DNA of 64,000 nucleotides, from contig NZ_QPJV01000001.1 of assembly GCF_003337315.1 (NCBI RefSeq), positions 186,001 through 250,000 on the forward strand. The letters are read 5' to 3'. Positions 8,594 to 16,971 of the stretch are shown one piece after another. Both the position numbers and the translations under genes were made by a program. How positions within the stretch are numbered: position 1 is the first letter of the stretch; each line of letters starts with the position of its first letter. The stretch is from Vagococcus fluvialis (lineage in GTDB: Bacteria > Bacillota > Bacilli > Lactobacillales > Vagococcaceae). The notes under the pieces are model-generated. The model had not been told where the DNA came from. It ran no database searches and saw only the letters and a program-made list of their open reading frames with translations.

Positions 8594-9772
8594 ATGATAA
8601 ATAAATTTAAATTAATTGATTTTAAAATTTTAATTCCCTATATAATTCTTAATATCACTGGTATTATTATGATTTTTAGTGCTAGTTCATATAATCTTGA
8701 TCAAAAAGGTATGAGTTCTATTTCGATAGCATCAAAACAATTATTTTTCTTTGTGGTTTCAATTATTATGATAACTATCATTTACAGAACAAACTTAAAA
8801 ATATATCAAACCTCGTTCTTTAACAAAATGATAATCGGAGCTTCTGCGACTATCTTAATTGCAACCTCAGTTCTTGGTCTTGGTGAAACAATTGGTGGTG
8901 CCCAGAGATGGATTGATATTGGACCAATTCGAATTCAACCTTCAGAGTTTATAATGGTTACTATTATTATTTACTCTTCCTATATTTTTTCTATCCGGCA
9001 AAATCGAATTGGAACTCACTTTAAGGAAACAGTCTTAGCACCTAGTATTATTGTAGGAGTCTTAATTTTATTAGTTTTTATTCAACCCAACGTTGGTGGT
9101 GCAGCTATCTTAACAATGATTTTTTTAGTCATTTTACTTTCAAGTGGAATTCCTTATTTATACATGGTGGTTGGAGGGATTATCACTGGATTCTTTGCCT
9201 TTATCATGACTCAATTAGTCATGTTTAAAGATGGTTGGCTAATCCCTGGTAAATTTGCTCACGTTTATGACCGTTTTTCTGTTGTTAAAGATCCTTTCTC
9301 AGACCAACTAGGAAATGGCTTCCAGTTAGTTAATTCATATTATGCCATTTATAATGGTGGTTGGCTTGGGTTAGGTCTTGGCCAAAGTATTCAGAAAAAA
9401 GGCTTTTTACCAGTTGCAGAAACAGACTTTATTTTCTCTGTAACTATCGAAGAACTTGGTTTATTAAGATCATTTCTTATCTTAGGACTTTTATTATTTC
9501 TAATTTTAAGAATATTTGCTATTGGTATTCAAGCATCTTCAAGTTTTAATTCTTTAATTGCCATTGGTACTGGTTCAGCGATTTTAATTCAAGTCTTTGT
9601 TAACTTAGGTGGGATTTTAGGATTTATTCCAATGACAGGTGTACCTTTTCCATTTATGAGTTACGGAGGTTCAAACTTATTAACGCTATCCATATTAATT
9701 GGTTTAGTTTTAAATATTAGTGCAGATGAAAAAAGAAGAAAAATATATACACTTGCTTTAACAATGAGTTAA
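8594..9772 (+). CDS. ftsW: FtsW, SEDS peptidoglycan glycosyltransferase
   Basis: The 392-residue polytopic membrane protein has about ten helices and the SEDS-family hallmarks: GAQRWIDIGPIRIQPSEF near residue 100, the large extracellular loop with YDRFSVVKDPFSDQLGNGFQ, the QSIQKKGFLPVAETDFIFSV segment, and PFPFMSYGGSN near the C-terminus. It polymerises lipid II into glycan strands at the septum with a class B PBP partner. FtsW rather than RodA is chosen from the PVAETDFIFSVTIEELG and GVPFPFMSYGGSN segments. The ATG follows AAAAGGAG. It is monocistronic, ended by the terminator at 9777-9812. RodA remains the main alternative. Confidence 0.88.
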   Translation: MINKFKLIDFKILIPYIILNITGIIMIFSASSYNLDQKGMSSISIASKQLFFFVVSIIMITIIYRTNLKIYQTSFFNKMIIGASATILIATSVLGLGETIGGAQRWIDIGPIRIQPSEFIMVTIIIYSSYIFSIRQNRIGTHFKETVLAPSIIVGVLILLVFIQPNVGGAAILTMIFLVILLSSGIPYLYMVVGGIITGFFAFIMTQLVMFKDGWLIPGKFAHVYDRFSVVKDPFSDQLGNGFQLVNSYYAIYNGGWLGLGLGQSIQKKGFLPVAETDFIFSVTIEELGLLRSFLILGLLLFLILRIFAIGIQASSSFNSLIAIGTGSAILIQVFVNLGGILGFIPMTGVPFPFMSYGGSNLLTLSILIGLVLNISADEKRRKIYTLALTMS

Positions 9773-9776
9773 TTTC

Positions 9777-9812
9777 AGAGGCTGACCAAAACGTCAGCCT
9801 CTTTTATTTTTT
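9777..9812 (+). terminator. intrinsic terminator of ftsW
   Basis: The perfect 10-bp stem AGAGGCTGAC / GTCAGCCTCT (9777-9786, 9793-9802) has a 6-nt loop and is followed by a T-rich run. Confidence 0.92.
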
Positions 9813-9832
9813 AAAATAAAAAATCTTTTCTC

Positions 9833-9863
9833 TTGCTATGGTACGCGTTTCATACTTTATGAT
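9833..9863 (+). promoter_or_regulatory. promoter with LacI-like operator for the 9901-11165 gene pair
   Basis: TTGCTA (9833-9838) and TATGAT (9858-9863) could be -35 and -10 boxes, although the 19-bp spacing is long. Between them ATGGTACGCGTTTCAT (9838-9853) is an imperfect even-length palindrome centred on ACGCGT, the typical shape of a LacI-family operator. It is probably where the LacI regulator downstream represses its own operon. This is inference from layout. Confidence 0.45.
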
Positions 9864-9900
9864 GCAGCTACATTAAACAAAACAAGAAGGAGAGATTCAC

Positions 9901-10203
9901 ATGACAGACATTTATGGATTAGTAGAGGTAAGCCGCGGACTGGATTTAGCATTTTATTTTGTTACTATTGAATTAGAGGAACAAGTTTTATATTTGAAAG
10001 ATCGTACCAATGGAAAGAAACCTTTGAATATGATGATTCCTTTATCTGAAATGGAAGATTTTAGAACCCACACAGTTTTTTCAACTGAAGAAATTTCATT
10101 TAATTATCAAGATGTAAGTTACAAATTTGTAGAGTATGGTAATCAAACAATCACTCTTTTTGGTAAACTACTAGAAAGAAATATGTTAGCATTAGTTAAT
10201 TAA
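9901..10203 (+). CDS. uncharacterised 100-residue protein
   Basis: I do not recognise this family. The protein is soluble, acidic and probably mostly beta-strand, with alternating hydrophobic residues (FYFVTIELEEQVLYL, ITLFGKLLERNMLALV). It has no signal peptide, membrane segment, cysteine cluster or known catalytic motif. The ATG follows AAGAAGGAGAG. It ends 14 nt before the LacI regulator and shares its transcript, so it may be an accessory or ligand-related factor for that regulator, or simply co-regulated. Confidence 0.7.
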   Translation: MTDIYGLVEVSRGLDLAFYFVTIELEEQVLYLKDRTNGKKPLNMMIPLSEMEDFRTHTVFSTEEISFNYQDVSYKFVEYGNQTITLFGKLLERNMLALVN

Positions 10204-10217
10204 AGGAGAATTTTCAA

Positions 10218-11165
10218 ATGAGTATTAGAAAGATCGCAAAAGAAGCTCAGGTTTCAACAACAACTGTTTCAAGGGTTATTAATAATCATCCTTACGTCTC
10301 TGAAGAACTAAGACAACGAGTTTTAGATGTTATGGAAAAAATAGATTATACGCCAAATCGAAACGCAGTAAATTTAAGTAATGGAGAAAGTAATATAATT
10401 GGTCTTGTTGTTCCCTATACGAGAAACTCTTGTTACGACCAATTAGTTGAAGGTGTTTTAGAAGAAGCAACTAAACAAGATAAAAAAATTTTGATGCTTC
10501 CTACTTATTTCAATAAAGAACTTGAAAAAGATTACTATACATTACTTCGGGATAAAACAGTTGATGGTATAATTGTGACTTCCAAAACTCATGATGACAA
10601 TTTCCTAAAGGATCTTAGTCAGTACGGACCAATTGTTACGACTGAGAAGACGACGGTTGATAGTATTCCAGCTGTTTATCCTGATAGAGAATCCATGTAT
10701 CACGAAGTCTTTTCTCATATTTCTAACTTAAAAGATGTGACACATATTTTTATGACAGTTAACCGAACAGAAGAAACTAGTTTAAGTACAAAAATTAAAA
10801 CCTCAATTTTTAAATCTTATTTTCCAAATCAAAAAATTGAAGAAACATTAATTCCTTATATTTTTAACTATACGGACGGTTATAATTTGGCAAAAAAACT
10901 ATTTAATACGTATCAAGAAAAAATGGTGATTTACTGTAACGGTGATGAAATTGCAGCTGGTATTTTCCAAGCTGCTAAAGAAAATGGTTTTACTCTAAAC
11001 CAAGACTACTACTTAATTGGTGAGGATAATCAATTAATCGGTCTTACTCTAGGTATTAACACCGTTGATTTTAATTTAAGAGAGATTGGTAGACAGTCAG
11101 TTACTCATTTATTACATCACAATACAGGCCATGAAAAATTAGCTTGCCAGTTTATTAAAAGATAA
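10218..11165 (+). CDS. LacI/GalR-family transcriptional regulator
   Basis: The 315-residue protein has the LacI helix-turn-helix at residues 1-25 (IRKIAKEAQVSTTTVSRVINN), the hinge helix around 48-58, and a periplasmic-binding-protein-like ligand domain from about residue 60 (IIGLVVPY, DGIIVTS, GDEIAAGIFQAAKENG). It should bind a sugar-type effector and repress nearby genes. It is co-transcribed with the upstream 100-residue unknown, which ends 14 nt before it. An operator-like palindrome lies at 9838-9853, so autoregulation is likely. No sugar-use genes are adjacent, so its regulon is elsewhere. Confidence 0.9.
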   Translation: MSIRKIAKEAQVSTTTVSRVINNHPYVSEELRQRVLDVMEKIDYTPNRNAVNLSNGESNIIGLVVPYTRNSCYDQLVEGVLEEATKQDKKILMLPTYFNKELEKDYYTLLRDKTVDGIIVTSKTHDDNFLKDLSQYGPIVTTEKTTVDSIPAVYPDRESMYHEVFSHISNLKDVTHIFMTVNRTEETSLSTKIKTSIFKSYFPNQKIEETLIPYIFNYTDGYNLAKKLFNTYQEKMVIYCNGDEIAAGIFQAAKENGFTLNQDYYLIGEDNQLIGLTLGINTVDFNLREIGRQSVTHLLHHNTGHEKLACQFIKR

Positions 11166-11211
11166 AAAGAGAAGGAAATGTGACAAAAACAAGTCATATT
11201 CCCTTCTCTTT
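11166..11211. terminator. bidirectional intrinsic terminator
   Basis: AAAGAGAAGG pairs with CCTTCTCTTT, and the stem continues through a GTCAT/ATGAC-like inner part. The A-rich and T-rich flanks let it end the LacI gene (plus) and the histidine kinase gene (minus). Confidence 0.85.
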
Positions 11212-12634
11212 ATTTCATCTTAATCTGAAATACAAATTCTTTAGTTTCATTATCTAAATCAAAATGGTACGGATATTGATATTGCTCTAATAAAGAAACA
11301 ACAATATATAAACCTAAACCATGACTTTTAGCATATTCCTCCTCCTCTACATCATAAGAAATAAAAGGATCTGCAATTGATTTTAAATCCATTTTCTCAA
11401 TATGGTTTACATGGTTACTAATTTGCCAAACATGATTGTTACTTAATATAGAAATTTTCTTTTTAGGTGGACTGTACTTTACACTATTACCAATTAAATT
11501 AGAAATAATTTTTTGGAGAGCTCTTTCTGGAATTTTTACCTTTTGTTCTTTACCTTGACTTACTACCAATTCTATTTCCTTATCTTGAATCATATACTCA
11601 TAAACTTCTAAGACATCAAGGGTTAGTTTATTAATATCAGTTTCTCCTGAAAAAACTGTTTCCTCAAGTCTTGATACTTCTAACATTTCATTTACTAATC
11701 GACTCATACTTTGAAGCCGATTGTAACAAAGACTTAAATGATAGACTTGATCTTCATAACCTTCAATATTTTCTATCATACCTGAGAGAGTTGTCATCAT
11801 AGCCATAATAGGTGTTTTAAGTTCATGGGTTGCTCCTCTCATAAAAATTTGTCGGTCTTCTTCTAATTTTTTAACTCGATTCATTTCAATATTAAGTTGT
11901 GCCATTGTTTGTTGTAATTCTTGATACATAAAGTAAACATTATTTTTTAATTCTTGAATCTCATCACCTGGTTGACTTACGTACTCTTTACTGACGGAGC
12001 TTGTAGACATCTCGTGTACAAGTAAGTTTAATTTATTAATTTTAGCGACAAAATACCTAGAATAAATCCATGAGATACCAAAAGAAACGATAATCCCGAT
12101 TAACACAAAATAAGGTGTTGTATCTATTAAAATACTTTTTATTTCTTTTGAATTAACCACAACAGGATAATACACATCTAGAGATAACCATATATTTTTA
12201 TAAAGGATTCTTTTGCTTGTACTTAAACTAGAATTTCCATTTTCAAAACTATTAATTGAGGTTGCTGGACCAATTTGAATCACATTACTCAGCGTAGAAC
12301 TTTCTGTAGCTGTTGTTGATAAAGCATTCGAATAATTGGGGTAAATTAGTTCGTTATTAGATGAAATAAAAATCGAATATCCCTCAAGCGAATATTGATT
12401 TAATTTTTCTTCATTAATTCCGTTTTTCTCAATTTCTTCAACAATTTGATTAACCGTTTTATCAAATTTCTTTTGTTGGTTATTTTCTAAAAATTTAGTA
12501 GCAAAAGTTGAATAGACTAAAAAGAAAATAATTAATGTAGCTATCAAAGTTAAGGTTGTAATAAACCAAGTTTTCCAATACAAAGGTAGGCTTTGAATTT
12601 GTTTTTTTATTTTGATATATAGTTTTTGACTCAT
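11210..12634 (-). CDS. sensor histidine kinase of the ABC-PASTA module
   Basis: The 474-residue kinase has helix TM1 at about 23-43, an extracellular sensor of about 125 residues, TM2 at about 174-194, a HAMP-like stretch, and a HisKA H-box GATHELKTPIMA with His270. The HATPase domain has N-box NLIGNSVKYSPP and G-box SHGLGLYIVVSLLEQ. The start overlaps the response regulator stop by 4 nt (ATGA), so the two are translationally coupled. It is the last gene of the permease-ATPase-PASTA-regulator-kinase operon, and its sensor likely monitors the same envelope signal. The layout recalls pneumococcal VncRS/Vex, but the PASTA partner is not part of that system. Confidence 0.88.
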   Translation of the reverse strand: MSQKLYIKIKKQIQSLPLYWKTWFITTLTLIATLIIFFLVYSTFATKFLENNQQKKFDKTVNQIVEEIEKNGINEEKLNQYSLEGYSIFISSNNELIYPNYSNALSTTATESSTLSNVIQIGPATSINSFENGNSSLSTSKRILYKNIWLSLDVYYPVVVNSKEIKSILIDTTPYFVLIGIIVSFGISWIYSRYFVAKINKLNLLVHEMSTSSVSKEYVSQPGDEIQELKNNVYFMYQELQQTMAQLNIEMNRVKKLEEDRQIFMRGATHELKTPIMAMMTTLSGMIENIEGYEDQVYHLSLCYNRLQSMSRLVNEMLEVSRLEETVFSGETDINKLTLDVLEVYEYMIQDKEIELVVSQGKEQKVKIPERALQKIISNLIGNSVKYSPPKKKISILSNNHVWQISNHVNHIEKMDLKSIADPFISYDVEEEEYAKSHGLGLYIVVSLLEQYQYPYHFDLDNETKEFVFQIKMK

Positions 12635-13293
12635 AAACGCTCTACCTTATATCCAATTCCTTTAATCGTTTTAATAAAATCAATTGGAATTTTCTTTCTG
12701 ATATTTTTTATGTGGACATCTATATTTCGACTATCTCCAAAATAATCATATCCCCATATAAGAGTTAATAATTCTTCTCTAGAGTATACTTTTCCTGGAT
12801 TTAATAGCATTGTTTGTAAAATCTCAAATTCTTTAGCAGTTAATTCAACTATTTCGTTATCAAAAAAGACTTCGTAATTATTAAGAACTAATTTTATTTG
12901 AAGATATTCTATCTTTTCTTTTTGCTCACCGTAAACACGTCTAAGAAGTGAAGCAATCTTATGAACTAAAATATTCATAGAAAATGGTTTTACAACATAA
13001 TCATCAACACTTTGTTCAAAGGCATCCAGTTGAATCAACTCATCATCTAAGGCACTAATAATTAATATAGGAATATCCGAGGTTTGTCTTATTTTTTTTA
13101 AAACTTGCTCGCCGTTTATACCCGGTAGCATCATGTCTAGTAATATCAAATGAAACTCACTATTCTTGAATGCTTCTAATCCTTCTTCACCACTTAAAAC
13201 AGAGGTAACACCATAGCCTTCTCTAATTAAAAAATTTGTCATGGCTTGAGCAATTACTTTCTCATCTTCTATTAATAATATTTGATAATCCAT
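12631..13293 (-). CDS. OmpR/PhoB-family response regulator of the ABC-PASTA module
   Basis: The 220-residue regulator has a receiver domain with the phosphoacceptor Asp53 (LILLDMMLPG), the acidic pocket ED at 9-10 and Lys in DDYVVKPFS. A winged-helix DNA-binding domain follows (ELTAKEFEILQTMLLNPGKVYSREELLTL type). It lies 59 nt after the PASTA gene and overlaps the kinase start. The likely target is the operon's own promoter, where two tandem 11-bp direct repeats (16849-16870) form a typical OmpR-family site. Confidence 0.9.
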   Translation of the reverse strand: MDYQILLIEDEKVIAQAMTNFLIREGYGVTSVLSGEEGLEAFKNSEFHLILLDMMLPGINGEQVLKKIRQTSDIPILIISALDDELIQLDAFEQSVDDYVVKPFSMNILVHKIASLLRRVYGEQKEKIEYLQIKLVLNNYEVFFDNEIVELTAKEFEILQTMLLNPGKVYSREELLTLIWGYDYFGDSRNIDVHIKNIRKKIPIDFIKTIKGIGYKVERL

Positions 13294-13352
13294 AAGAAAA
13301 CTCCCTACTTACACTATATATTTCATTTATTATACCATTGTTTGATATGCTT

Positions 13353-14615
13353 TTAATAACCTAAACTAACATTTACTGTCACTGTGTACTCTAAAGGTAG
13401 GAACGTATTTGATGTATCCATACTAACTATCTCGCCTTTTGGAGCATCAGAATTCACATAATTTACAACATAATAAATATTAGCTCCTTTTGATCTAAAT
13501 TTATCATAAAAGTATTTTTGTAATTCTCCCTCATTTTGCCCTGATAAATCTTTTAAATAAGGTTTTCCCGCAGAGTACATGACTTTAATACTTAAGTCAT
13601 CTTCTTCAGTTAATTCTGTTTCAGCTTCTAAAGATTGGCTAAGTAGTTCACCATAAGGAATATCTAAATTAAATCTTTCTTCTACTGTGACTTGCAACTT
13701 TCCTTGAGTCATAGCATTTTCTTTCGTTAAATTAGCAAAATTAGGTACTTTGACTCCTTTTCCAGCTGAAATATTAACAGTTAGTTTTGTTTTTTTAGCT
13801 ATTTTCTCTTTCTCTTTAATGGATTGTTCAACAACTTGACCAAGCGGAATTGACTCTGAACTAACTTTTTTTATTTCAAGTTCTACTTCATTTTTTTTAG
13901 CCCAGTTTTCTATTTCTAATTGAGTTTTCCCTTTGAAATCTGGAACAGATATATCTTTTTGATAAACTTCTTTCCCTTTTGAAAATATTAATTTCCCGCT
14001 ATCTTTACGGCTAAAATTTTCTCGGTCTACACCTTCTGAAAGCTCTTCTCTAAGAAATGAACCTTTAGGAGCTGTTTCGCTATATTCATCAACAACAACC
14101 ATACTTTCTAATTGCTCTTTCTTAATCCATTTTTCTACATCTGATTGTTTCATCTCTTTAAAATTAGGTAAGGTGATTTTATCATCTGGATTAGCCCCTT
14201 TACTAACAAAAAAAGTTACACTACTCCCTTTTTTTATTTTTTTCTTCTCTTTTTTAGATTGTTTAATAATACTATTAACTTCTATTTTTTCATTAAACTC
14301 ATCCTCTGTACTCACTTTTATTTTATACTGAGTCGCCCATTTTTGAGCGTCACTCAAACTCTTCCCTTTAAAATTAGGCATTGTTACATAGCTAACTTGA
14401 TAATAGGTTAGTCCACTAACAGCTAATAGAACAATAGTCAGTAAAATTAAAATCAGTTTCTGTCGTTTCTTTTTCTTAAGGTATTCTGGGTCTAGTTCTG
14501 TTTCTTCATTTTCATACTTTTTATTCTGCGAGACTCTTCTCTGTTTTTCTTCTACAACATTATCAGAATTTTTTTCCATTTTATTTGAATCAAAATTAGA
14601 TAAAAAATCACTCAT
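13353..14615 (-). CDS. single-pass membrane protein with five PASTA domains, no kinase
   Basis: The 420-residue protein has a charged cytosolic N-terminus (1-50), one membrane helix (about 54-73) and then five extracellular repeats of the PASTA type. Their boundaries are roughly 78-140, 148-214, 222-285, 288-350 and 352-420. Each starts with a MPNFKGKS/LPNFKEMK/VPDFKGKT/VPNFANLT-like motif and ends in a V-x-V-x-x-S-x-G strand. PASTA domains bind muropeptides or lipid II in PknB-type kinases and some PBPs; here neither a kinase nor a transpeptidase domain is present. The gene overlaps the ATPase gene by 8 nt, so it is likely made in proportion to the transporter. I infer a role in sensing or delivering cell-wall ligand to the transporter. 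Confidence 0.85.
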   Translation of the reverse strand: MSDFLSNFDSNKMEKNSDNVVEEKQRRVSQNKKYENEETELDPEYLKKKKRQKLILILLTIVLLAVSGLTYYQVSYVTMPNFKGKSLSDAQKWATQYKIKVSTEDEFNEKIEVNSIIKQSKKEKKKIKKGSSVTFFVSKGANPDDKITLPNFKEMKQSDVEKWIKKEQLESMVVVDEYSETAPKGSFLREELSEGVDRENFSRKDSGKLIFSKGKEVYQKDISVPDFKGKTQLEIENWAKKNEVELEIKKVSSESIPLGQVVEQSIKEKEKIAKKTKLTVNISAGKGVKVPNFANLTKENAMTQGKLQVTVEERFNLDIPYGELLSQSLEAETELTEEDDLSIKVMYSAGKPYLKDLSGQNEGELQKYFYDKFRSKGANIYYVVNYVNSDAPKGEIVSMDTSNTFLPLEYTVTVNVSLGY

Positions 14616-15282
14616 AACTAGCTAATTTCCCTTCTTTTAAATAAAATATTTCATCTGAAAGAGCAGCTACTTCTTGAGAATGCGTGACAACAATGACACA
14701 TTTTTGATGAATATGAGCTAACTCTTTAAAAATAGAAACTATCTCTCCAGCCATTCCCTCATCTAAGTTACCTGTTGGCTCATCTGCTAAAATAATATCA
14801 ACATTCGTTGCTAAAGCTCTTGCGATTGCTACCCGTTGTTGTTCTCCACCAGATAGATGTGTTACAATTCGGTCTGCCTTACCTTTAACAATTCCAATAT
14901 AATCAAGCAAGTTATAAGCTACTGATTTTTTATCTTTTGGTAGTTTATTATCTGTAATTGACATTGGGAGTAATACGTTCTCCACTGCAGTCATGTAAGG
15001 AATTAGATTATAACTTTGAAAAATAATACCAATCTTATTTCGTCTATATTCTTCATAACCAATTCGCTTTATATCTTCATTTTCAAAAAGAACTTGTCCC
15101 TTTTTCGGTTCATCTAAGGCACTAATAAGAGAGAGATAAGTTGTTTTACCAGAGCCTGATTCTCCAATGATTGTATAAAATTTTCCTTTTTCAAAAGTAC
15201 TATCAATTTCTTTTAGAATCATCCTTCTACGATCCCCATCTTGATAGTAATAATCTAAGTCGTTTGTTTTTAAAATAGCCAT
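14608..15282 (-). CDS. ABC transporter ATP-binding protein (MacB/LolD type)
   Basis: The 224-residue ATPase shows Walker [10 protein letters not shown], the Q-loop [10 protein letters not shown], the signature [15 protein letters not shown], Walker [14 protein letters not shown] and the switch His (VVTHS). The length and the Q-loop/signature region match the LolD/MacB/BceA-type family, which energises FtsX-like permeases for mechanical work or peptide handling at the membrane rather than classical uptake. It sits 17 nt after the permease gene and overlaps the PASTA gene. It surely pairs with the permease encoded at 15300-16796. Confidence 0.92.
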   Translation of the reverse strand: MAILKTNDLDYYYQDGDRRRMILKEIDSTFEKGKFYTIIGESGSGKTTYLSLISALDEPKKGQVLFENEDIKRIGYEEYRRNKIGIIFQSYNLIPYMTAVENVLLPMSITDNKLPKDKKSVAYNLLDYIGIVKGKADRIVTHLSGGEQQRVAIARALATNVDIILADEPTGNLDEGMAGEIVSIFKELAHIHQKCVIVVTHSQEVAALSDEIFYLKEGKLASYE

Positions 15283-15299
15283 TATTAGCTTCCTTCTTT

Positions 15300-16796
15300 C
15301 TATAACATTATTTTTTTAGGATTAAGTCGCATTAAGTAGCCCATAGGCACAATAGTTGCCCCTAGAATTGTTCCGATTCCTAAAGAGAAAAATGTCATTA
15401 AGTAACTTGGTGTTAAATTAACCTTATAAGCTTCTGAAACATCTTCTTCTGTTACTTTAGTTTTTTCTCCTGGGTCACTTAAAAACATTGTTCCCATTTC
15501 ATTTGACTCTTTCTCCATTTGCGCCTCTATTTGGCTTTGAACCATTGAGTTTGACAAACTACTTGCCAACATATTCCCACTAAAAACAGATAACCCCAAA
15601 GCTAAAATAGCTATAGTAATTACTTCGAAAATAATTTGTCCGATAACACGTGCTCTTTTTTCACCTAAGGACAGATAAACACCAAATTCATGTTTTCTAT
15701 CACGTAGAAACAGCAAAACAACTAGACTTACAATTAATAAAGAAGCACCTATTGCAGCAATCAACACATAAGTTGATAATTTTTCCATTGATTTTATTGG
15801 AGCGGCAATCGAATCGTATTCGTCTGTAGAACTATTTAACTTATACGGACTTGGGATTAATTTTTCTATTTCACTTTTGAAAGAGTCACTCATTTCAGGA
15901 TTTTTTAATATATAAACTGGACTATACATTTCATCTTGGTTACCTTGCATTTCTTCAGGTAATATTTTTGAGAACTCTGTATTTTGAAAATCAGTTTCAC
16001 CTTTAGCAACTAGATTGGGGACATACATGGTATTTTGATACATGGTATTAAAGAAATCCATTTGCATATTGCCATCTTCATCTTTTTCTCCTTCTTTTGG
16101 CTCAACATTTGTAGGTTCAAAGATTCCAATAACTTCTAATACTAAATCTCTTGACGTGTTTGGTTCACTATTTTCTGAATAGCCACTAGAATAATCGTAA
16201 ATTTCATTAGGTAAAACTATTTTATCTCCAACTTTAAGATTGTTTTCATCTGCTACTTTTTTAGAAATTATTGTTACTTTATTTCCTTTTTCAATCTCTT
16301 CATTAGTAAATACTCGGCCATCAATCAATTGTGCTTTTTTTTCATTAAAATCAAGTACTTCATTATATTGAACACCTTTTAACGTAAAATCTGAACCGCC
16401 ACTGCCACCACCTGCAACTGAGCTCATTACAGCATTTCCTTCTTTTTCAGATACAAAGGGTTTTAGATCTCCTTTTCCCATCATGACTGACAAATTATAA
16501 TCGTAATATTTAACATATTCAGAATTTCCAATTTTATTAATAAGTTCAGTATCTAATCCTTTTACTCGATACTTATCATCTTTTTGAAATTCTTTTTCTA
16601 CTTTTTTAAAATCTAAATCGATTGTTGCTTTACTTCCTAGTTGATGCTTAATCACTTTTTCTACATTACTACTTGCCTGTCTAATTGAAACAGCTCCTGC
16701 CATAACATTTCCTAAAATAAAAATAACCGTAAATAAAATGATTGCTTTGCCTTTTCTTCTAGTGAGACTTAGCCAGCCTCTTTTAATAAAATTCAT
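15300..16796 (-). CDS. FtsX/MacB-type ABC permease with large extracellular domain
   Basis: The protein has 498 residues from the chosen ATG (16794-16796), which follows a strong AGGAGG; a longer frame to 16838 lacks a ribosome binding site. It has a first membrane helix at about 17-37, a roughly 300-residue extracellular MacB-type core domain, then three C-terminal helices, the standard FtsX arrangement. A Gly/Ser-rich segment (AGGGSGGS) lies in the extracellular domain. It is the first gene of the five-gene module with ATPase, PASTA protein and two-component system. The substrate is unknown; envelope-active peptides or cell-wall precursors are plausible by analogy with Vex and Bce-type systems. 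Confidence 0.88.
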   Translation of the reverse strand: MNFIKRGWLSLTRRKGKAIILFTVIFILGNVMAGAVSIRQASSNVEKVIKHQLGSKATIDLDFKKVEKEFQKDDKYRVKGLDTELINKIGNSEYVKYYDYNLSVMMGKGDLKPFVSEKEGNAVMSSVAGGGSGGSDFTLKGVQYNEVLDFNEKKAQLIDGRVFTNEEIEKGNKVTIISKKVADENNLKVGDKIVLPNEIYDYSSGYSENSEPNTSRDLVLEVIGIFEPTNVEPKEGEKDEDGNMQMDFFNTMYQNTMYVPNLVAKGETDFQNTEFSKILPEEMQGNQDEMYSPVYILKNPEMSDSFKSEIEKLIPSPYKLNSSTDEYDSIAAPIKSMEKLSTYVLIAAIGASLLIVSLVVLLFLRDRKHEFGVYLSLGEKRARVIGQIIFEVITIAILALGLSVFSGNMLASSLSNSMVQSQIEAQMEKESNEMGTMFLSDPGEKTKVTEEDVSEAYKVNLTPSYLMTFFSLGIGTILGATIVPMGYLMRLNPKKIML

Positions 16797-16848
16797 GAGT
16801 TTGTTCCTCCTAATTACTTGATATGAGTAATCTACCAATCCAATATGA

Positions 16849-16870
16849 AGTTAATGTAAAGCTAACGTAA
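16849..16870 (-). promoter_or_regulatory. tandem 11-bp direct repeats, candidate response-regulator site
   Basis: On the minus strand TTACGTTAGCT (16860-16870) is followed directly by TTACATTAACT (16849-16859); 9 of 11 positions are identical. Head-to-tail 10-11 bp repeats are the usual binding site of OmpR-family regulators. The site lies about 50 bp upstream of the first gene of the ABC-PASTA operon, which encodes such a regulator. Confidence 0.6.
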
Positions 16871-16884
16871 GCACTAAATGAAAA

Positions 16885-16940
16885 AATAGTTTGATATTCA
16901 AACTATTTCTCTGTTAATTTTCACAAAAAAAATATATAAT
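16885..16940 (+). promoter_or_regulatory. fabI promoter with FabT-type operator
   Basis: A perfect inverted repeat with half-site AATAGTTTGA and a TAT centre spans 16885-16907; its core (TTTGA-n3-TCAAA) is the known FabT recognition pattern of lactic acid bacteria and streptococci. A -10 box TATAAT lies at 16935-16940 with a TGTTAA -35-like box 17 bp upstream, so FabT bound here would sit just upstream of the -35 box. Known: FabT represses fatty-acid synthesis genes when acyl-ACP is abundant. Inferred: fabI is under that control. Confidence 0.75.
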
Positions 16941-16971
16941 AGATTTAGTCATAATTTAGGAGAGTGATATA

